Source: Hippopus hippopus (Eukaryota > Mollusca > Bivalvia > Cardiida > Cardiidae). Taken from it: a DNA stretch of 64,000 nt. Each line of letters begins with the position of its first letter. Within the stretch, counting starts at the first letter, position 1. The position numbers were made by a program, and so were the translations under genes. This document shows positions 37,116 to 51,900 of this stretch, one piece after another. The DNA is taken from NCBI GenBank assembly GCA_946811185.2, contig OX328101.1, positions 35,758,122 through 35,822,121 of the forward strand, in the 5' to 3' direction. The notes below the pieces were generated by a model. It did no database searches. It worked only from the letters and a program-made list of their open reading frames with translations, and had not been told where the DNA came from.

Positions 37116-39106
37116 GTTTCATACAATTAAACCATGCTCTGAAAGGTGGGCTGAATGTATCTGCAAAATGTAATAACCCATTTCAGTCTGCACAGGCTGA
37201 CCTGGTTTAAAACTTTTTGCTGTTTGTAAATTTTCTGCATGGCAGACCTCCATATCCAATTGATTGTAACACTAAATGGATTTTATGGACCCAGCATTAT
37301 GTGATGACTTGCTTTGAAAATTCATTAAACCCCCTTTCCCCAGAGCATGGCTCAAATACACATGCAACTTGAATTGGCCGTTAGAGTATCAAACATACCT
37401 GTGTTAGCTTTTACTGACAGTGTAGATCAAGACTGGACAGCATGAATAGTGCAGATTGATCATGATCCACAGTGTGTAAAATACAGAGACATTCAGCCCG
37501 AAAAAAGTTTGACTTTGTACAATTCATTTTTTTTTCATAACTAAAAAATGTCAATGATTTCAAATGCTTTTTCACCAGAACATCTCAATGCAGACCAATA
37601 TCAGACCAACTGATAACAGTACAAACACAGCAGTGGTACTAACATATGCTCTGTTACCTAGTTACAAACATAGGCCTCTGAAACTCCATTGGTCTATCAA
37701 GGGATAAAGATATTTTCATTATCGGACACTGTTACTATAAATAGCTCATTGGGGATTCCCACTGTATCGTATATAGTAAGACTTACGATATAGAGGAAGT
37801 CGCCAAAATGCTATTTATAGAAACGGTGTTAATGAAAATTGAATATATATTCCATGATATACAGGCGATGCACCACTGTGCTATAAGTGTTCGATGATCG
37901 ACCAAGGACAATTTTAGTGTTCCGTGATAGACCAATAGAGCTTCAAAGTCCTGTGTTACAAGCATGAAAATCTTTAAGTCTGGATTATACACGAGAATAC
38001 ATTGGTATGTGTACAGAACAGCAACCTGACTAGAAGATCACTTTAGCACTACAAAATCCTCATACACACAGGAGAAATGTTTAATGTTAATCTAACAATC
38101 ATTTACACTATGGCCCCTATCAAACCCTTAAAGCTCCTAAATTCTGTGTAGTATGATTCTGACCCACACTATCTGCAAAAAGGCAGTCTGATCTTAATGT
38201 GCATTGTTTAAAAAAAAAAATCAAAAATTGTGTTAGGAGCTTTAAGATTAAAAAAAAAACATATATATACATGTATATAACATCATTTATAGTAAAATTT
38301 GAAAAGAGTTTGTTTGCTCTATCTCTGATTCAAAATTGATATGAATTTTGACCACTTATTAGATTTTACCCCCTTTGGCAACAAAGATATGGCTAGTTAC
38401 AGTAGCTGACCCTCCTATTTTTTCGTATTTTTTTCTGAGCTTCCTACATATTCCTCTATTTGGTGCCTATATCCTATATTTTTCATCAAAACTCCTATTT
38501 TTTTCAAAATGCTGCTGATGAAGTGCATTGATTGACAATACAGTTACATGCATTGTGTTGAAACTAATGTCAATGCACTGAATATCTATAGCTATAGCTT
38601 TAATAAGTGTTATCTGCATTGAAGGAAGAATCCAGTTAGTCTTATCTCATCCTTTGATGTTCATTGAAAAACGGTGTATTGCTTTCTCAAGATCTTCACA
38701 AAGCAAATGGCCTAGTCAGCTTGAGTATTATATTATTCTAGTCAGTAATTTAAATGACTTGTGCTGGTCAAACACATTTATTTGCTGACGTAAAGCAATA
38801 AAGGAAATGAAAAAAAAAAAAATACATTAAATGAGATATCTATGTTGTAATAATAGAGATGGTGATTTAAAGGGCTGGCTGTAAGGGGAGGTGCAGGCCA
38901 GGGAAAATTCATCAGACTTTGGTAAAATTTGGATTTGCTTTATTGCTTTTAGTCTATTGCCTTTCAAGTTAATTGTACATTTTAATGGTAATAGAAGTCC
39001 TTTGTAAGCAGATAATTTCCTATTTTACTCCTATACTTTTTACATTAATTTCCTATATTTTTAGACCAAAAATATATATTTTGCACCAAAATGCACTGGG
39101 CAGCTT
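37116..39106. other. AT-rich end of tandem unit A, no gene seen
   Basis: It holds weak AGATCAGAC-type palindromes and a block at 38400-39080 with repeated CCTAT(A)TTTTT motifs. The 9-mer TAGCTGACC occurs both at the start of that block (about 38404) and at the unit junction (about 39111). No exon recognised. The equivalent in B is about 52020-54003. Confidence 0.4.
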
Positions 39107-39734
39107 GATATAGCTGACCTTCAGTCTGCCTTCTTGTCTTCTGTTACTTGGTACAGTAACTGACTAAACAAATGATCGTTACTTGTCCATGTTGAAAGCT
39201 TTGGAGACAACACAAATGATAGGTTTTGTTTTTGAAGAGTTGGAAACATTGTGGAAAGAGCAGAAAATGCTGGTAGCAGGCAGATTACTCTCTACCTTTT
39301 CTAAAACAAATTCAGTCTTTCAAGCCACATATAATTTATTGTCAGCAAATACCTTCAATATGGACAAGTCTGTTTGATATTTTACAGACGTCCCTTTTTA
39401 CAGGGATGTATTCAAAGTCTCCTTTGTAAAATTTGTTAAAACTTAACGATACAAAAAAGTTTTAGACATGTCAAAAGTGAAAGCTTTTGCAGACAACAAA
39501 TTGAATGTTACTCGAACTATGAAATTTGTCTTTCATAGGGTAGAAAACATTGGGGGAAAATGAGAAAATATGGGTTACCAGCATTTTCTCCTTTTCCAAC
39601 GATGTTTTCAAAGCTTTTCTCCTGAGGGTCATTAGAACTTGGTATTATTTGGTAAAGGGTTACACCCCTACCATAACTTGGTATTATTTGGTAAAGGGTT
39701 ATTCACCAACAATAACCTTTGTGCATTATTTCAG

Positions 39735-39807
39735 TTACTAGGTCACCTGATGCTAGTGGCTACTAAAGTTGCGGAGGAGAGAGGTTTCGAGAAAGGCTAT
39801 AGAATAG
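39735..39807 (+). CDS. HINT2-like exon 4, tandem copy B
   Basis: Same length, acceptor (ATTATTTCAG) and phase-1 donor (ATAG|GTAGAT) as 24192-24264. One coding change, Leu to Phe (ERGF in place of ERGL), and one silent change (GCA to GCG). No exon 1-3 copy precedes it in its own unit, so a complete protein would require splicing from exon 3 at 21743. It may be a dead partial duplicate or an alternative 3' cassette. Confidence 0.65.
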
Positions 39808-42800
39808 GTAGATTTGTTTGCTTTTCTGGATATTTTTTATTTTTTTTTTTATACAAGTATTTCGCACATTATAAAATAGGTAATTGCTGCCAAGTAATCA
39901 ATATCAACTTTTTGGAGGTCTAAAAATACCTTCCACTTCAGCTGAAGATGATTTTGGCCATACATTTGTAGCAGATAGCAGAGCAGACACAAATTCAGAC
40001 AGCATGTTTTGTGTATATTTGGCCCATGATTTGCCTATAGGTTAGGACTAGATAGTTGTGTAGATACAAGATCAGACTTCACCTTTTGTTCTGTCTGATC
40101 TCAATCTACATGGTCCACAAAAGCTCTTCAGGTTGCCATTGGCAAAGAAAGAGTTAAAGTAAGTGCAGTTCTTGTCATTGGTTTTAATGTAATCTCTCTA
40201 AGTTTTTAGACTCTTTCATATTAAAAGCATAATTATGCATGCAGCAAATTAACCCCTTATGCTACATTTACACCATGTTCACAGCAGCCATGTTTCAGAC
40301 AACCGTGGATGAAACAGGATTGATATGATACAATGCAGAGGAACAGGATGAGCAAACATGTAAAACCTTGATTGCTTTGCAAGATTTATATACTGTCAAA
40401 AAGAGTGCCAGGGCAGTCCCTGTGCAGATGAGAAACCTGACAGACCATAGTGGAATAGGTAATATGCAACAGAACTTACCAGCACGTGTAATAGCCATAA
40501 CTAGACTCAAGGGATGATCCACGTTGGGACGTGGAAGCACTGTTTTCACCAGTTACATCTCACGGATCTTCCCAGTTTTGTTAGGGTTTGTGGCGTTTCT
40601 TCGCAGTCCTCCTGGTAAGCTATATCTCGATCGTTTCGTTGTGTTCTAACAAAAAATGTCCTGGCATGTGCCATTTCTGATAGATCTGATAGGAATATGA
40701 CTCCAAGAATCGAGTTTGCCATTTTGTGAGCCACAATAGAAAAACAAGGGCCATCTTAACTGCATCACCACCAATACCACCGTTGCGGACTAGGTTCATC
40801 CACAATGATCCATGAGGGCAAGATGTCTCTCAAACTCTCCTTTTATAGGGCGCTACAAGAACAGCAAACACTTTGTTATCCTATACTTGTACAATGTCTT
40901 GCACACCTCTTGTGCCATATGGCAGATCTGGCTGCTTTACCACATCAAAATGCATAGGTTGAAGTAATAAGTAATTGTCCCCTATGGCCAGATGTCTCAC
41001 AGTTGGGAATTACTTCCGACAAGGTGTTGTCATTTCCAGATTTCATCAATGGAGTTCTGGAGGTATCTTCAGATAGTTCTAGAATGTGTTGATACCTTCA
41101 GTATGAAAATTTCTGGTCAGAATAGTTGAGCAGTGGCCGACGTTGCTTCCTTTTTTGTATATCCATGGGTGCACCCACATGGATGTTGGTTTTCTCGTCC
41201 TTCTTTTTCCTCTTGCCTACTGCAATATGGCATTCCATCCCTGCTGTATTCTCAATCTTTTGGAGACAAAGATTGTATGTATGCAACAAGCAAATATACA
41301 AAAAGTGAAATCTTCATCTTTGCATGTCATGTTGACAAGGCCAAGTCTTAGACTACAAAGGTTTTTGCTGCTTGGTAGGCCTTTCTTTTATACCAAACAA
41401 GCATATTCCAAATATGGCCTTCCACCAAGTTAAATCCATAGAAAACCTTGACAGAATATGAAAAACATATAAGACCTTTATAGGAACGTTAGAAAGTGAG
41501 AGGGCTGATCAGAACTTGACACGCTGGGATTATACCTACTCGCATCCGTGGTAGAAGGCATGTCGAATTGGGGTAGATCTTTGGGCCCCTTGAGACAGAG
41601 CAGCCCCTTCCTTCCATGGCTTGTCATGGATACCATGAGGTACCGTAAAGCAACCTAGCTAGACCTAACGGAACTTGGTAAATGGAGAAAAAACTACCAA
41701 AAGTACATGGCACACCATGTTTTTGACAAAGAGGAGTGCCATGTTCGCCAGGAACATGGTGTAAATGTAGCATTAACAAACCTGTGTCTTAATGACCCTA
41801 AAGAATAAGGCTTTTGAAGATATGGTGGGAAAGAAGAAAATAGCAAGAACCAACATTTTCTCCTTCTAGAACTGTTTTCAAAAGTTTCTTCATAGTCCTC
41901 TGTGTTGTAAAAACACATGATTATTAATGGTTGGAAGAAGTAAACTTAATTTTTTAACCTCTTTCCTTTTAACCCATGCTCCATTTGTTGTGACATTTCC
42001 TTTCTTGTCTGGACATTCTTGTCAGTTGTAGAAAGTTGATCCCCATCTTAGAATAAGAGGCCGTTGAATTATCCTTATGAATTCAGGTTTAATGTGTTTG
42101 CCACAATGTTTTCAATGGTTGCTATCATGTTTCTCCTCGAAGAGGAGAAGTGTCTTTTGAATCTTCTTTTGAAGGAAGTGAAAGGTCACGCTTGAAGGTC
42201 ATATATTTGAAATTGTTCTTAATTTGCCATTACTCCTGCCGCACATGCGCTTTGAAGCAACAGTATTCAGAAAGATATCGATGAACATTGAGATATTTAT
42301 TAGTTTTTATTCTAACTTTTACTTACACGGTTCCTCTCCAATTCTTTCATAGGGTACTCAACAAGTTGCCCATGTGCAATCTTCTGGTGATGAAATTTAT
42401 CCTTCATCAAGTCATAAATTGGTCTGGATATTTCCTTATTACACAACTATGTTTTAAAGTCGTATATTGCAAATTTGGTTCAGGAGCTAAAGAGTTTAAC
42501 CTTCACCACAGGACAAAACTATAAGACTTGTCCAAATTAATCCTTGTGGCACTAAATGAAGCCAAGAGACATTTTCATTCTAGAAGACCGAGATAACCGC
42601 TTATTAATGGCTGGCTCTTGTCAATGGTGTTTAAGCAAACTGGACAGAGTAGATCATAGATCAGATTGTATGTTTAGTGAAGTCTGATCTTAATGTGCAC
42701 TGGCCACAAAGACAATTTCATCAGAGAAAGGCGCTTTTAGGGTTGAAAGCTGTAACATTTATGACAAAATCATTTTAACGTATGTGGCTCAAATGATGAG

Positions 42801-43270
42801 AAATGTTTGTAGAAAGGCTAAAAACCATTTACTTTCAAAAGTGTTTATCCTCAAGGCCATTACAACAAAGAATTATTGGGCAAAAAGTTGAGTCTTTACC
42901 TCGCAATCATGTTTTTTGCAACCCCAAAGAGAAAATAGGCTTCTCAAAACATAGGTAACAAGCGTTTTCTCTTTTTACTACAATGCTTTCCATACCCTTA
43001 TAAGAAGAAATCCCATCATTGAAGACAAATTTGTTGCCTGCAATTGCTTTTAAAATGTGCAAGTCCAAAATTTTGTGGTCTGGTAAAGAGTTATGGAAAG
43101 CGTTATTACTGGTTTATGAGGTAGGATGATCCTCGGACACACAGAAAATTTACAAAGAGCAATCGGTTTTGACCAATGCCAGCCTGCACAGGCTGACATA
43201 GGTTGAAACATTCTGCAGGTCTGTTAACCCCCTTTTTACATAGCATGGCTCGAATATATTTGTACATTGA

Positions 43271-43384
<114 letters not shown>

Positions 43385-43509
43385 AGACAAGATGTGCTCT
43401 TACTTTTCTTTTGTTGTGTGGCTTTTATGTATTCAGTATTTTATGTTTAAAAAAATGACATATCCTTTACAAGTTTAACCATTTGTTTTCTCTTCCAAAG
43501 AACCTGCAG

Positions 43510-43589
43510 TGATTGACAATATACAGGACAGTGCCCAGTGTGCTTATTATTCGCTTATATACATGTACATGTATGTATGTGCATACTAA
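43510..43589 (+). pseudogene. Decayed duplicate of exon 5 (copy B)
   Basis: The counterpart of 27938-28017, reading VIDNIQDSAQCAYY and ending in TAA at 43587-43589, without a histidine triad. Its presence in all three units shows the decay predates the amplification. Confidence 0.75.
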
Positions 43590-43673
43590 TGCTATGATGC
43601 AGACAGATAGACCTGAGGACAGAAATATGAAATGATGTTACTTTTATCTTTTGATGTGGTTCTTTTTCCTTTA

Positions 43674-46660
43674 CATTTTTAGCTCATCTGAGCATGAAGT
43701 GCTCAAGGTGAGCTTTTGTGATCGTGCTGTGTCCGTCGTGCGTCATCAACTTTTACCTTGTGTACGCTCTGGAGGTCACATTTTCAGGCCAATACTCATG
43801 AAACTTGGTCAGGTTGTTTGTCTTGATGATATCTCGGACGAGTTCGAAAATGGGTCATGTCGGGTCAAAAACTAGATCACTAGGTCAAATCTTAGAAAAA
43901 CCTTGTGTACGCTCTAGAGGCCATATTTTCTGTCCAGTACTCTTGAAAGTTGGTCAGAATGTTTGCCTTGATGGTATCTTGGACGAGTTCGAAAATGGGC
44001 CATGCCAGGTCAAAAACTAGGTCAATAGGTCTAATCTTAGAAAAACCTTGTGTACGCTCTAGAGGCTACATTTTCTGTCCTGTACTTTGAAAATTGGTCA
44101 GAATGTTTGCCTTTATGATATCTTGGTCGAGTTCGAAAATGGGTCATGTCGGGTCAAAAACCAGGTCACTAAGTCAAATCTTAGAAACAAGAGAACCATG
44201 ATGGTCCTAAATCGCTCACCTGAAATGCAACTCAGCTGTCATTGTTATGGCCACTTGCCTCTTTGCTGGAATGTTTTAGTTTTGAAAATGTTTCATCCAT
44301 ATGACAATACCAACAATAAGAGCAGGTAAGAAAAGGATTGAGCCGATATTATAGGCCCTAGAGTGTAAACAATGGAATTGTCATCAAGATCCCCTATTTT
44401 GATGCTTTTAGCTTGTCCCCATTTTGATCAGATTTGTCCTTAGGTCATTATGAACATCCAGGGAAATTTTGAGTATGATTGAGCCAAAATTGTGGTTGCT
44501 GAGTGTGTTCATGTTCATGTTCACAACCTTACAAACATTCTGGGCGATGGATCAAGATTATGCTGGAATTCCGATAGCTATATAATAAACAGTGGAATTT
44601 TGGCGACGCATATTCAAGGATACATAAAAGCTAACCATGAGTATGTTATGCTCAGGTGAGCTGCTAATGGGTTTTCAGACAGAATCACATGCCAAATGTA
44701 TGTTGTGGGCCATACAATATGGAACAGGAGGATTCCAAGAATACACTCTTTACATATTTGATCCCACATTGTGACTACAAAGGACTTTTTGTGATTTCAA
44801 GGAAGAAATTTGGTAAATGCTATTAGCAAACAAGAGCCGTCAAGTGGTTGTTGAGAAATCGCTTCCGACGGACAGACAGACAGACGAAGTGGCGACTATA
44901 TGCTCGCCCTTACGGGAACATAACTATCCACCAGTCCATGCTGAATATGAAAGCTCTTGGGTTAATGTTTGGATGAAAGAAGATTTTAAAAGATCTTTTA
45001 TTTGGATGTGGAAACTGGGATCCAACAACAAAGCACTTATTTTTTTTTTCCTAAGGTCACAATTCGATGTACTTTGGTAGAGTGCTATTGTTGCCAATTC
45101 AGTTGTAGGCATTGTGTTTGGGTTGATTTTTTTTTTTTTTCAGCAGTTGACATGGAAACCAGAGTTGTTCATGAATTCCAATTTGTCAAAGGGCAATACA
45201 GTTGATCTTGCTTAGCTAAGCGACTACGTTTATTAAGCCAACACTTTTATTTAGCGATACGAATTCCAATGTCTCTGTTGAAATATATAAGACTAGCTGG
45301 AACTGAATGCCCCATGGATTAAAGCCTTTATGCTGAACTAAATCCTATATTGTTAGTACTTATTACAATCGTCTTGTAAAATCCGAGAACCCACAACATA
45401 GGGCCATTTTCAACAATAGAGCCATAACTTGAAGTATTTTGGTAGAGGGCCTCTATATGATGCTACATGTCAAATATGAAAGCTCTAGCCCTTACGGTTT
45501 GGGACAAGAAGATTTTTAAAGATTTTCTTCTTTATCTCTATGTGAAATCCGAGACCCCACAACATAGGGCCAATTTTTAACACCAGGGCCATAATTTGAA
45601 GTATTTTGGTAGAGGGTCACTAGATGATGCTACATGCCATATATGAAAGCTCTAGCCCTTACGGTTTGGGACAAGAAGATTTTTAAAGATTTCCTTTTTT
45701 ACCTCCATGTCAAATCCGGGAACCCACAACATAGGGCCAATTTCCACACTAGGGCCATAATTTGAAGTATTTTGGTAGAGGGCCACTAGATGATGCTGCA
45801 TGCCATATATGAAAGCTCTAGCCCTTACAGTTTGGGACAAGAAGATTTTTAAAGTTTTTTCTTTCGGTTGCCATGGCAACCAGAGTTCTTCATAGAATTC
45901 AAATCTTTGAAGTATTCTGAAAGTGCATCACCTAAGGATCATTTCTGTGAAGTTTCATTGAAATCTGATTGGCGGTTTCAGAGGAGAAAATAGGAGAAAA
46001 TTTTTTAGTAATTATTTACGGACAGACAGACAGACGGACGACGGACATTGACTGATCACAATAGCTCACCCTGAGCACTATGTGCTCAGGTGAGCTAAAA
46101 ACATTGTGTACGCTCTATAGTCCACATTTTCAGTCCAGTACTCTCTGGAGGGCACATTTTCACTCAAATATTCATGAAAGTTGGTCAGAGTGCTTCTCTT
46201 GATATTATCTAGGAGGAGTTTGAAAATGGGTCACCTCAGGTCAATAACTAGGTCACGGGGAACAATATTTAAAAAACTTGTGTTTGCTCTAGAGACCACA
46301 TTTTCAGACCAATACTCATGAAACTTGGTCAGAATCTTTTTCTTGATAACATCTTTGATGAATGAAAATGGGTTGGGTCGGGTGAAAAACTAGGTCACAA
46401 GGTTAAATCTTATACTCTAGAGGCCACAATTTAAGTTCAATATTCATGAATCTCGGTCAAAATATTTGTCTTGATGACATCGTAGATGAGTCTAGAGAAA
46501 GCTTGTGTACATGCTAGAGGCCAAATTTGCAAATTTTCAGTTCACTAATTATGAAAGCTTGTTGGAATGTTTGTCATGATATCTCGAAAGAGATTTAAAA
46601 TGGATCATGTTTGGTCAAAAGGCTCAGGTGAGCGATTTCAGGGCCATCATGGCCCTCAGG
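43674..46660 (+). mobile_element. Hairpin-ended tandem-core element, outer (copy B)
   Basis: The counterpart of 28104-31074: 5' hairpin near 43674, 3' end with GGGCCATCATGGCCC at 46641-46655. It is split by the same opposite-strand insertion. Confidence 0.7.
44188..46098 (-). mobile_element. Nested hairpin-ended element, minus strand (copy B)
   Basis: Same insertion point and both conserved ends as in copy A. It carries a small local duplication AGGAGAAAAT near 45983-46000 not present in A. Confidence 0.7.
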
Positions 46661-48606
46661 TTTTCAAAAGCCAGAATCCTCAGGGTTATTTTAAGTCAAA
46701 AAAGTTTGGTAAAGAGTTAGAGAAAAGTTGTATCACTTTAGCCACATTTAATTTGTAGGCTGAAAATGATTTACAATGAACAAATCTGAGGCTGAAAATG
46801 ATTTACAATGAACAGATCTGAATTAGTACTATCCAGTTAACAGCTAAGGGCTGATGTTTGTTTGTATGGCTTTATGAAATGAATAGCAGAATGATCAAAT
46901 TCAATTTTTAAGTCTTTACCCGACAACAAAATTTCATTTATCGTTGTTGAAAGCATTTGAAGGCAAGCAATTAAATATGCCTCAAATGATAAGATTTGTA
47001 TTGGAAAGGATAGAGAACATTGTGGGGACAGGAGAAAATGCTGGTAACCAGCATTTTCTTTTCCACATTTTCAAAGCCAATTTTCTTAGTGTTGTTAAAA
47101 CAGTATTGTATGATGAATACTTAACCGTTTACCAGACCACAAAATTTTACACTCTTGCAAATTAACCCTTTACCTCACAATGACGACTTTTAACGACCCT
47201 GGGAAGGAAGCCTTTTGAAAACATGGTGGGGAAAGGAGAAAATGCTGGTAACCAGCATTTTCTCCTTTTTCCACAATGTTTTCTACCCTATCAATGAGAA
47301 ATTGCACCATTTGAGCCACAATGAAATTATCGTCTACAAATGCTTTCAATTTGGACAAGGCTAAAATTTTGTCATCTGGTAAAAGGTTAAAAGCTTTTCC
47401 ACACAACAAATTAACTGTGGCTGAGTGGTGATGGCAATAGTCTTATGTCCTCTTTACCAAAGGACAAAATTTAGACTTGTCCAAATTTAAACCATGTGCA
47501 AACAATAATTTAAACATGACTCAAATGATGAAGTTTATCTTGAACTCTTTACCACAAAGCAAAATCTAAGACCTGCCCAACTTCAAAGCATTAGCAGATG
47601 ACAACATATCTAAAAGTTGAAATTTGTTTTGGGAAAGGTGGAAATCATTGTGGAAAAAGAAGAAAATGCTGACTACCAGTATTTTCTCCTTTTCCTACAA
47701 GTTTTTCAAAAGATTTCTTTCTCAGGGTCGTTAACAGTTGGGAATGTGTGGTACAGGGTTAATATGATAGAAAAAAATTGTGTGAAAAGAAGAAAATGCT
47801 GTTTACCAGCATTTTCTCATTTTTCCCCAACGTTTTCAAAAGGCTTTTTCCTCAGCCTCATTTAAACTCGAGATTGTGCGGCAAAGGGTTAAGGAGTTAA
47901 ATATACTCTGTATCAAACAATCCTGTAATTTTTTTTTCCCTGCTGAAGAAGGCGTTTGAAAAAAATTATCTGTAAATAAGATACTGCTCACCAAGTGATT
48001 GACATTATTTTAAAGGGAGGGGGGGGGGCGTTTCAGTGATTTTTATGCATCAGTGGTAATATATCTTTTAAGGAATAAAGAGAAATTTGTTTTTTATGAA
48101 AACCTGACCACACTGTATTAAACCATGAAGTGGTTTCAATTACAAAAGTGTGGTTAGGTTTTTTTTTTTTCTTACCTCCATGAAAACAAATTCTCTTCAT
48201 TCCTTATAATTCAGTATCACAGACAACAAATCGCACATTAAAGATAACGTTACTAACTGCATTTTTTTTCTTGTAAATCCAATATTGCAGTTTCTATTGC
48301 GCATTTCATCAGTATTTCATAGCTGAGGACAACGGCTCGTTCATAATGTCAAAAATGTGTAATTCATGACATCATAGCATTGAACATTGCAGAGTTAGTA
48401 GATATATTGTTATAAGTTTAATACGCTGGAAGTAAGTTGAAAATTAGATAATTTGCACCCAATAAACTGGAAATGAGTTTTAATTTTTCTCTTGGACTTA
48501 CTGAATTTGTTGGATTTTTCTTTCATGATATTCAGAGAAAATAAACTTTATAGCTAGCATTTGAACTTCAGACTTGGTATAAAATTAGAAAGAAAAACAT
48601 TATGAA

Positions 48607-48951
48607 ATCACATAACCTCCCTTGTTTTCAGTGTAATATACCGAAACAAATTTTCTTATCTTTGACATGTTTGATATCACAGTTGTGTGACATCATTTTG
48701 TACATTTTTTCATGGAAGTGAATGGGTTTTATGGATATTACTGCCGGTGCATCTATAGATGGTTTTGCATCTTCTGATCTGTAATTTGTGAAATATCGTT
48801 GTGATAAACAGAATCTGACATTGGTTGGCTTTTGAGATAAAATTTAATTGAACTTGTCAAGAAAAAATGTTACTAAGCTTCGCTTAGTAACATTTTCCCT
48901 AGACTCATTCAATAAAAATTTTATCTCAAACACTAACTCATGTCAAATCCT
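48607..48951 (+). mobile_element. ~350-bp dispersed DNA element (copy B)
   Basis: The counterpart of 33069-33412. The TGACGTCA of copies A and C is TGACATCA here. Confidence 0.6.
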
Positions 48952-51900
48952 ATACATGTATATATAATGATGAGACGGTGTCTGTTTTAACTTTTTGTCA
49001 ATGTGAAAAGGAAGGGAAAAAATTATGCATGTTTACAATTGTTCCTTTATTACATACATGTATAAGAAGAAAATAATTACAATGTTCAAGTATCAACAGA
49101 AAAACTTGCTATTTTGCACAAGATTCATATTTAATAAACAGTTACAAATGTTTTTTAACATTATTACTTTTTATTTCTTATGATGTAACATACTTTTACG
49201 GAACTGCAAATACAATTCAGCATTTCATCCAAGTTTATAGTGGTTGAAACTAAGAATGCAGACAATTTTCAAATTTCGAAACTGATAGCACTCATTTATT
49301 TTCACATCTCACTTGAGTGGAAAAAACCAGCTGTACACTGGTGTAATAAACTATTATAATTTCTTTACCACTCAACACAATTCTAAGACTCATCTGTATT
49401 GACAGCATTTGCTTACAAAGCATCATGGCTAAAATTATGAAATTTGATTTTAGAATGATACAAAATTATGAAGAGAGGAGAAGATACTGGTTAACAGCAT
49501 TGTCTACTTTCTCCACAGTAGTTTCAAAATCCCTCTCTCTCTCGGGGTTGTTTAAACTCGAGATTATGTGGTAAAGGGTTAACTCTTTCCGGCACCACAA
49601 AATCTTGGACATGTCCAACTTGACAGCATTTGCACACAGCAGATTCAGTGTTGCTTAAATTGGGGAATCTGTTTTCAAAAGGGTGGAAAAATCTGTGTGA
49701 AAAAAAGAAAGAGGCCTACTTTCTCCAGATTGCTAAGACTTTGGATTATGTGGTATGGGATTGACTTTAATTTGGATAGTATTAACACACTTGCCCCTGA
49801 ACATTACTTTTTGCATCTTGTAGCAGACAACGTTAAAAAACATAGAGGCAAAAGGAGTAATTGCTAAAGATAAGCAATCTTATTGAGTATGGATCATTTC
49901 AAATGTATAAAACCTTAATTCACATTGTTTATCCAACTTTACAAATGTTTTCAATTACATGCTCCACAAATTTGTTTGTGAGTTGACGATCCGAAATTTA
50001 AAAATTACCAGACAACTTCAACCAAATTGAAAGCATTGCAGATGAAAACACAAATGTATCTCCATAGATGATTTCTGTCTTTGAAATGGTAGAAAACATG
50101 GGAAAAGGAGAAAATGCTGGTTTCCAGCATTTTTGGCCTTTGCCAAAAATATTTTCAACAGTCTTCTTCTGTAGTGTTGTTAAAATACAGGATTATTTGA
50201 TATTAGGTTAATTTATATGTATCGGCACTGCTGTAATGCAAAAATTGTAGTCTACTAGATGTGATTAGCAACACTTAGTAGAAGTGCATAACACCAGCAT
50301 AAAACTGGAATTGCAACAGGCCTATTAATACCCCCTTCCCACTGGTTGCCTAATAACTGAATCAAGAAATAAATTAACTCTTACCAAACAGAAAAATTTT
50401 AGACTTGTCCAAATTGAAAACATTTTTAGATGACAATATAAATGTGGCTCAAAAGTTGAAAGTTGTTTTGGAAGGGTAGAAAACATTGTGGTAAAAGGAG
50501 AAAATGCTGTTTACCAGCATTTTCTCCTTTTCCCACAATGTTTTTGAAAGGCTTTCTCATGGTCATTAAAATTCGGGATTGTGTGGTAAAGGGTTGAAAG
50601 GTTTTTAACTCCTGTATTAGTCAACCAATCATTATGAAAATTAAACATGCAGTATCCCATGGTAAGAAGATTACCATAAAAATCTTAAACATGTTGATTG
50701 TAAAATTGTAAACTGTAGGAGGAAAAGTGGACACAAAATTACACCTACAGACAGATAACCCAATTCCCACAATAATTTGGGGGGGGGGGGTGTTGAGGGT
50801 ATAATTAATACATGATCATGCAAGACAAACTTTACTATAAACAGCCACATCACAGCAAGGACTGATGAGGAACATCAACTTTCTAAATCAAAGTTTCACT
50901 ACCTTTATCTGTTGTAACCCTGTACTAGACAGCAGCAATTTGTAGACTTGTCCAAACTGAAAGCATTTGAAGATGAAAAATGGGATTCAAATAAAGGCAT
51001 TGGTCTGTGATAGCATAGAAAACACTGTTGGAAGAAGGAGGATATGCTGGTTTCAATTTTTTCAAAGTCTTTCATCTCGGGCTCCTTAAAACTTGGGATT
51101 GATTCCCACAGTGTTACCAAGTTTTTCTTCGGCTTTTAGTATATTAAGGGTACCTTGAAATACCTTTACGGACAGTTTAGATAAGGATCAGACTAAACCA
51201 TACTTGCAGTCTGATCAATCACTGTTCAATATTTTGGACATACTCAACAAAAGTATCCTGAAATTGCTACAAACATGTTTTTTCCTAAAGAAAAAAAATA
51301 TGTTTCAGTTTATTAACTTTTTCATTTTATTAACTCTACCTCTTTGGATGCCTGAAAACCCACTCCACTGAAGTACAGGAAATTTTTTTTTGTAATAGGC
51401 TTGAATCAATAAACTGACTGTATAGATCTAAGATCAGACAGCACGTTTTGTGCAGTCTGGTCTTGATATCTGATGCTGAAAGCGTTGAGCAGTCTACGAG
51501 TTAAATTGTTTACTCATTCAAAAGCTGCAATGAAAATTTTGACTCAGAAAGTTAATTATTCAAGAACAAAATTCCCAATATACCGATCCATTTCTTGATT
51601 AAATATGTTTCACTACTCAATCATCATCATCATTATCATCACACAAACAATCATAATTCACATGCAAACAAGACACAACCAACCTAAAACCATACAAACA
51701 CTTTTCATATTTTCCATACTAATAAAAAGGTACAAATTACATGGATTTCTGTCTAGTATTGCTTCTATAACCTAATTATAGCCTTTCACCAATCAAGAAA
51801 ATTTTAAACTTGTCAAAATTCAAAGCATCTGCCAATTTAGGTGAATTTAAATGCAGCTCAAATGTCAGGATTTTTTTTTATTTTAGAAAAGGATAGAAAA

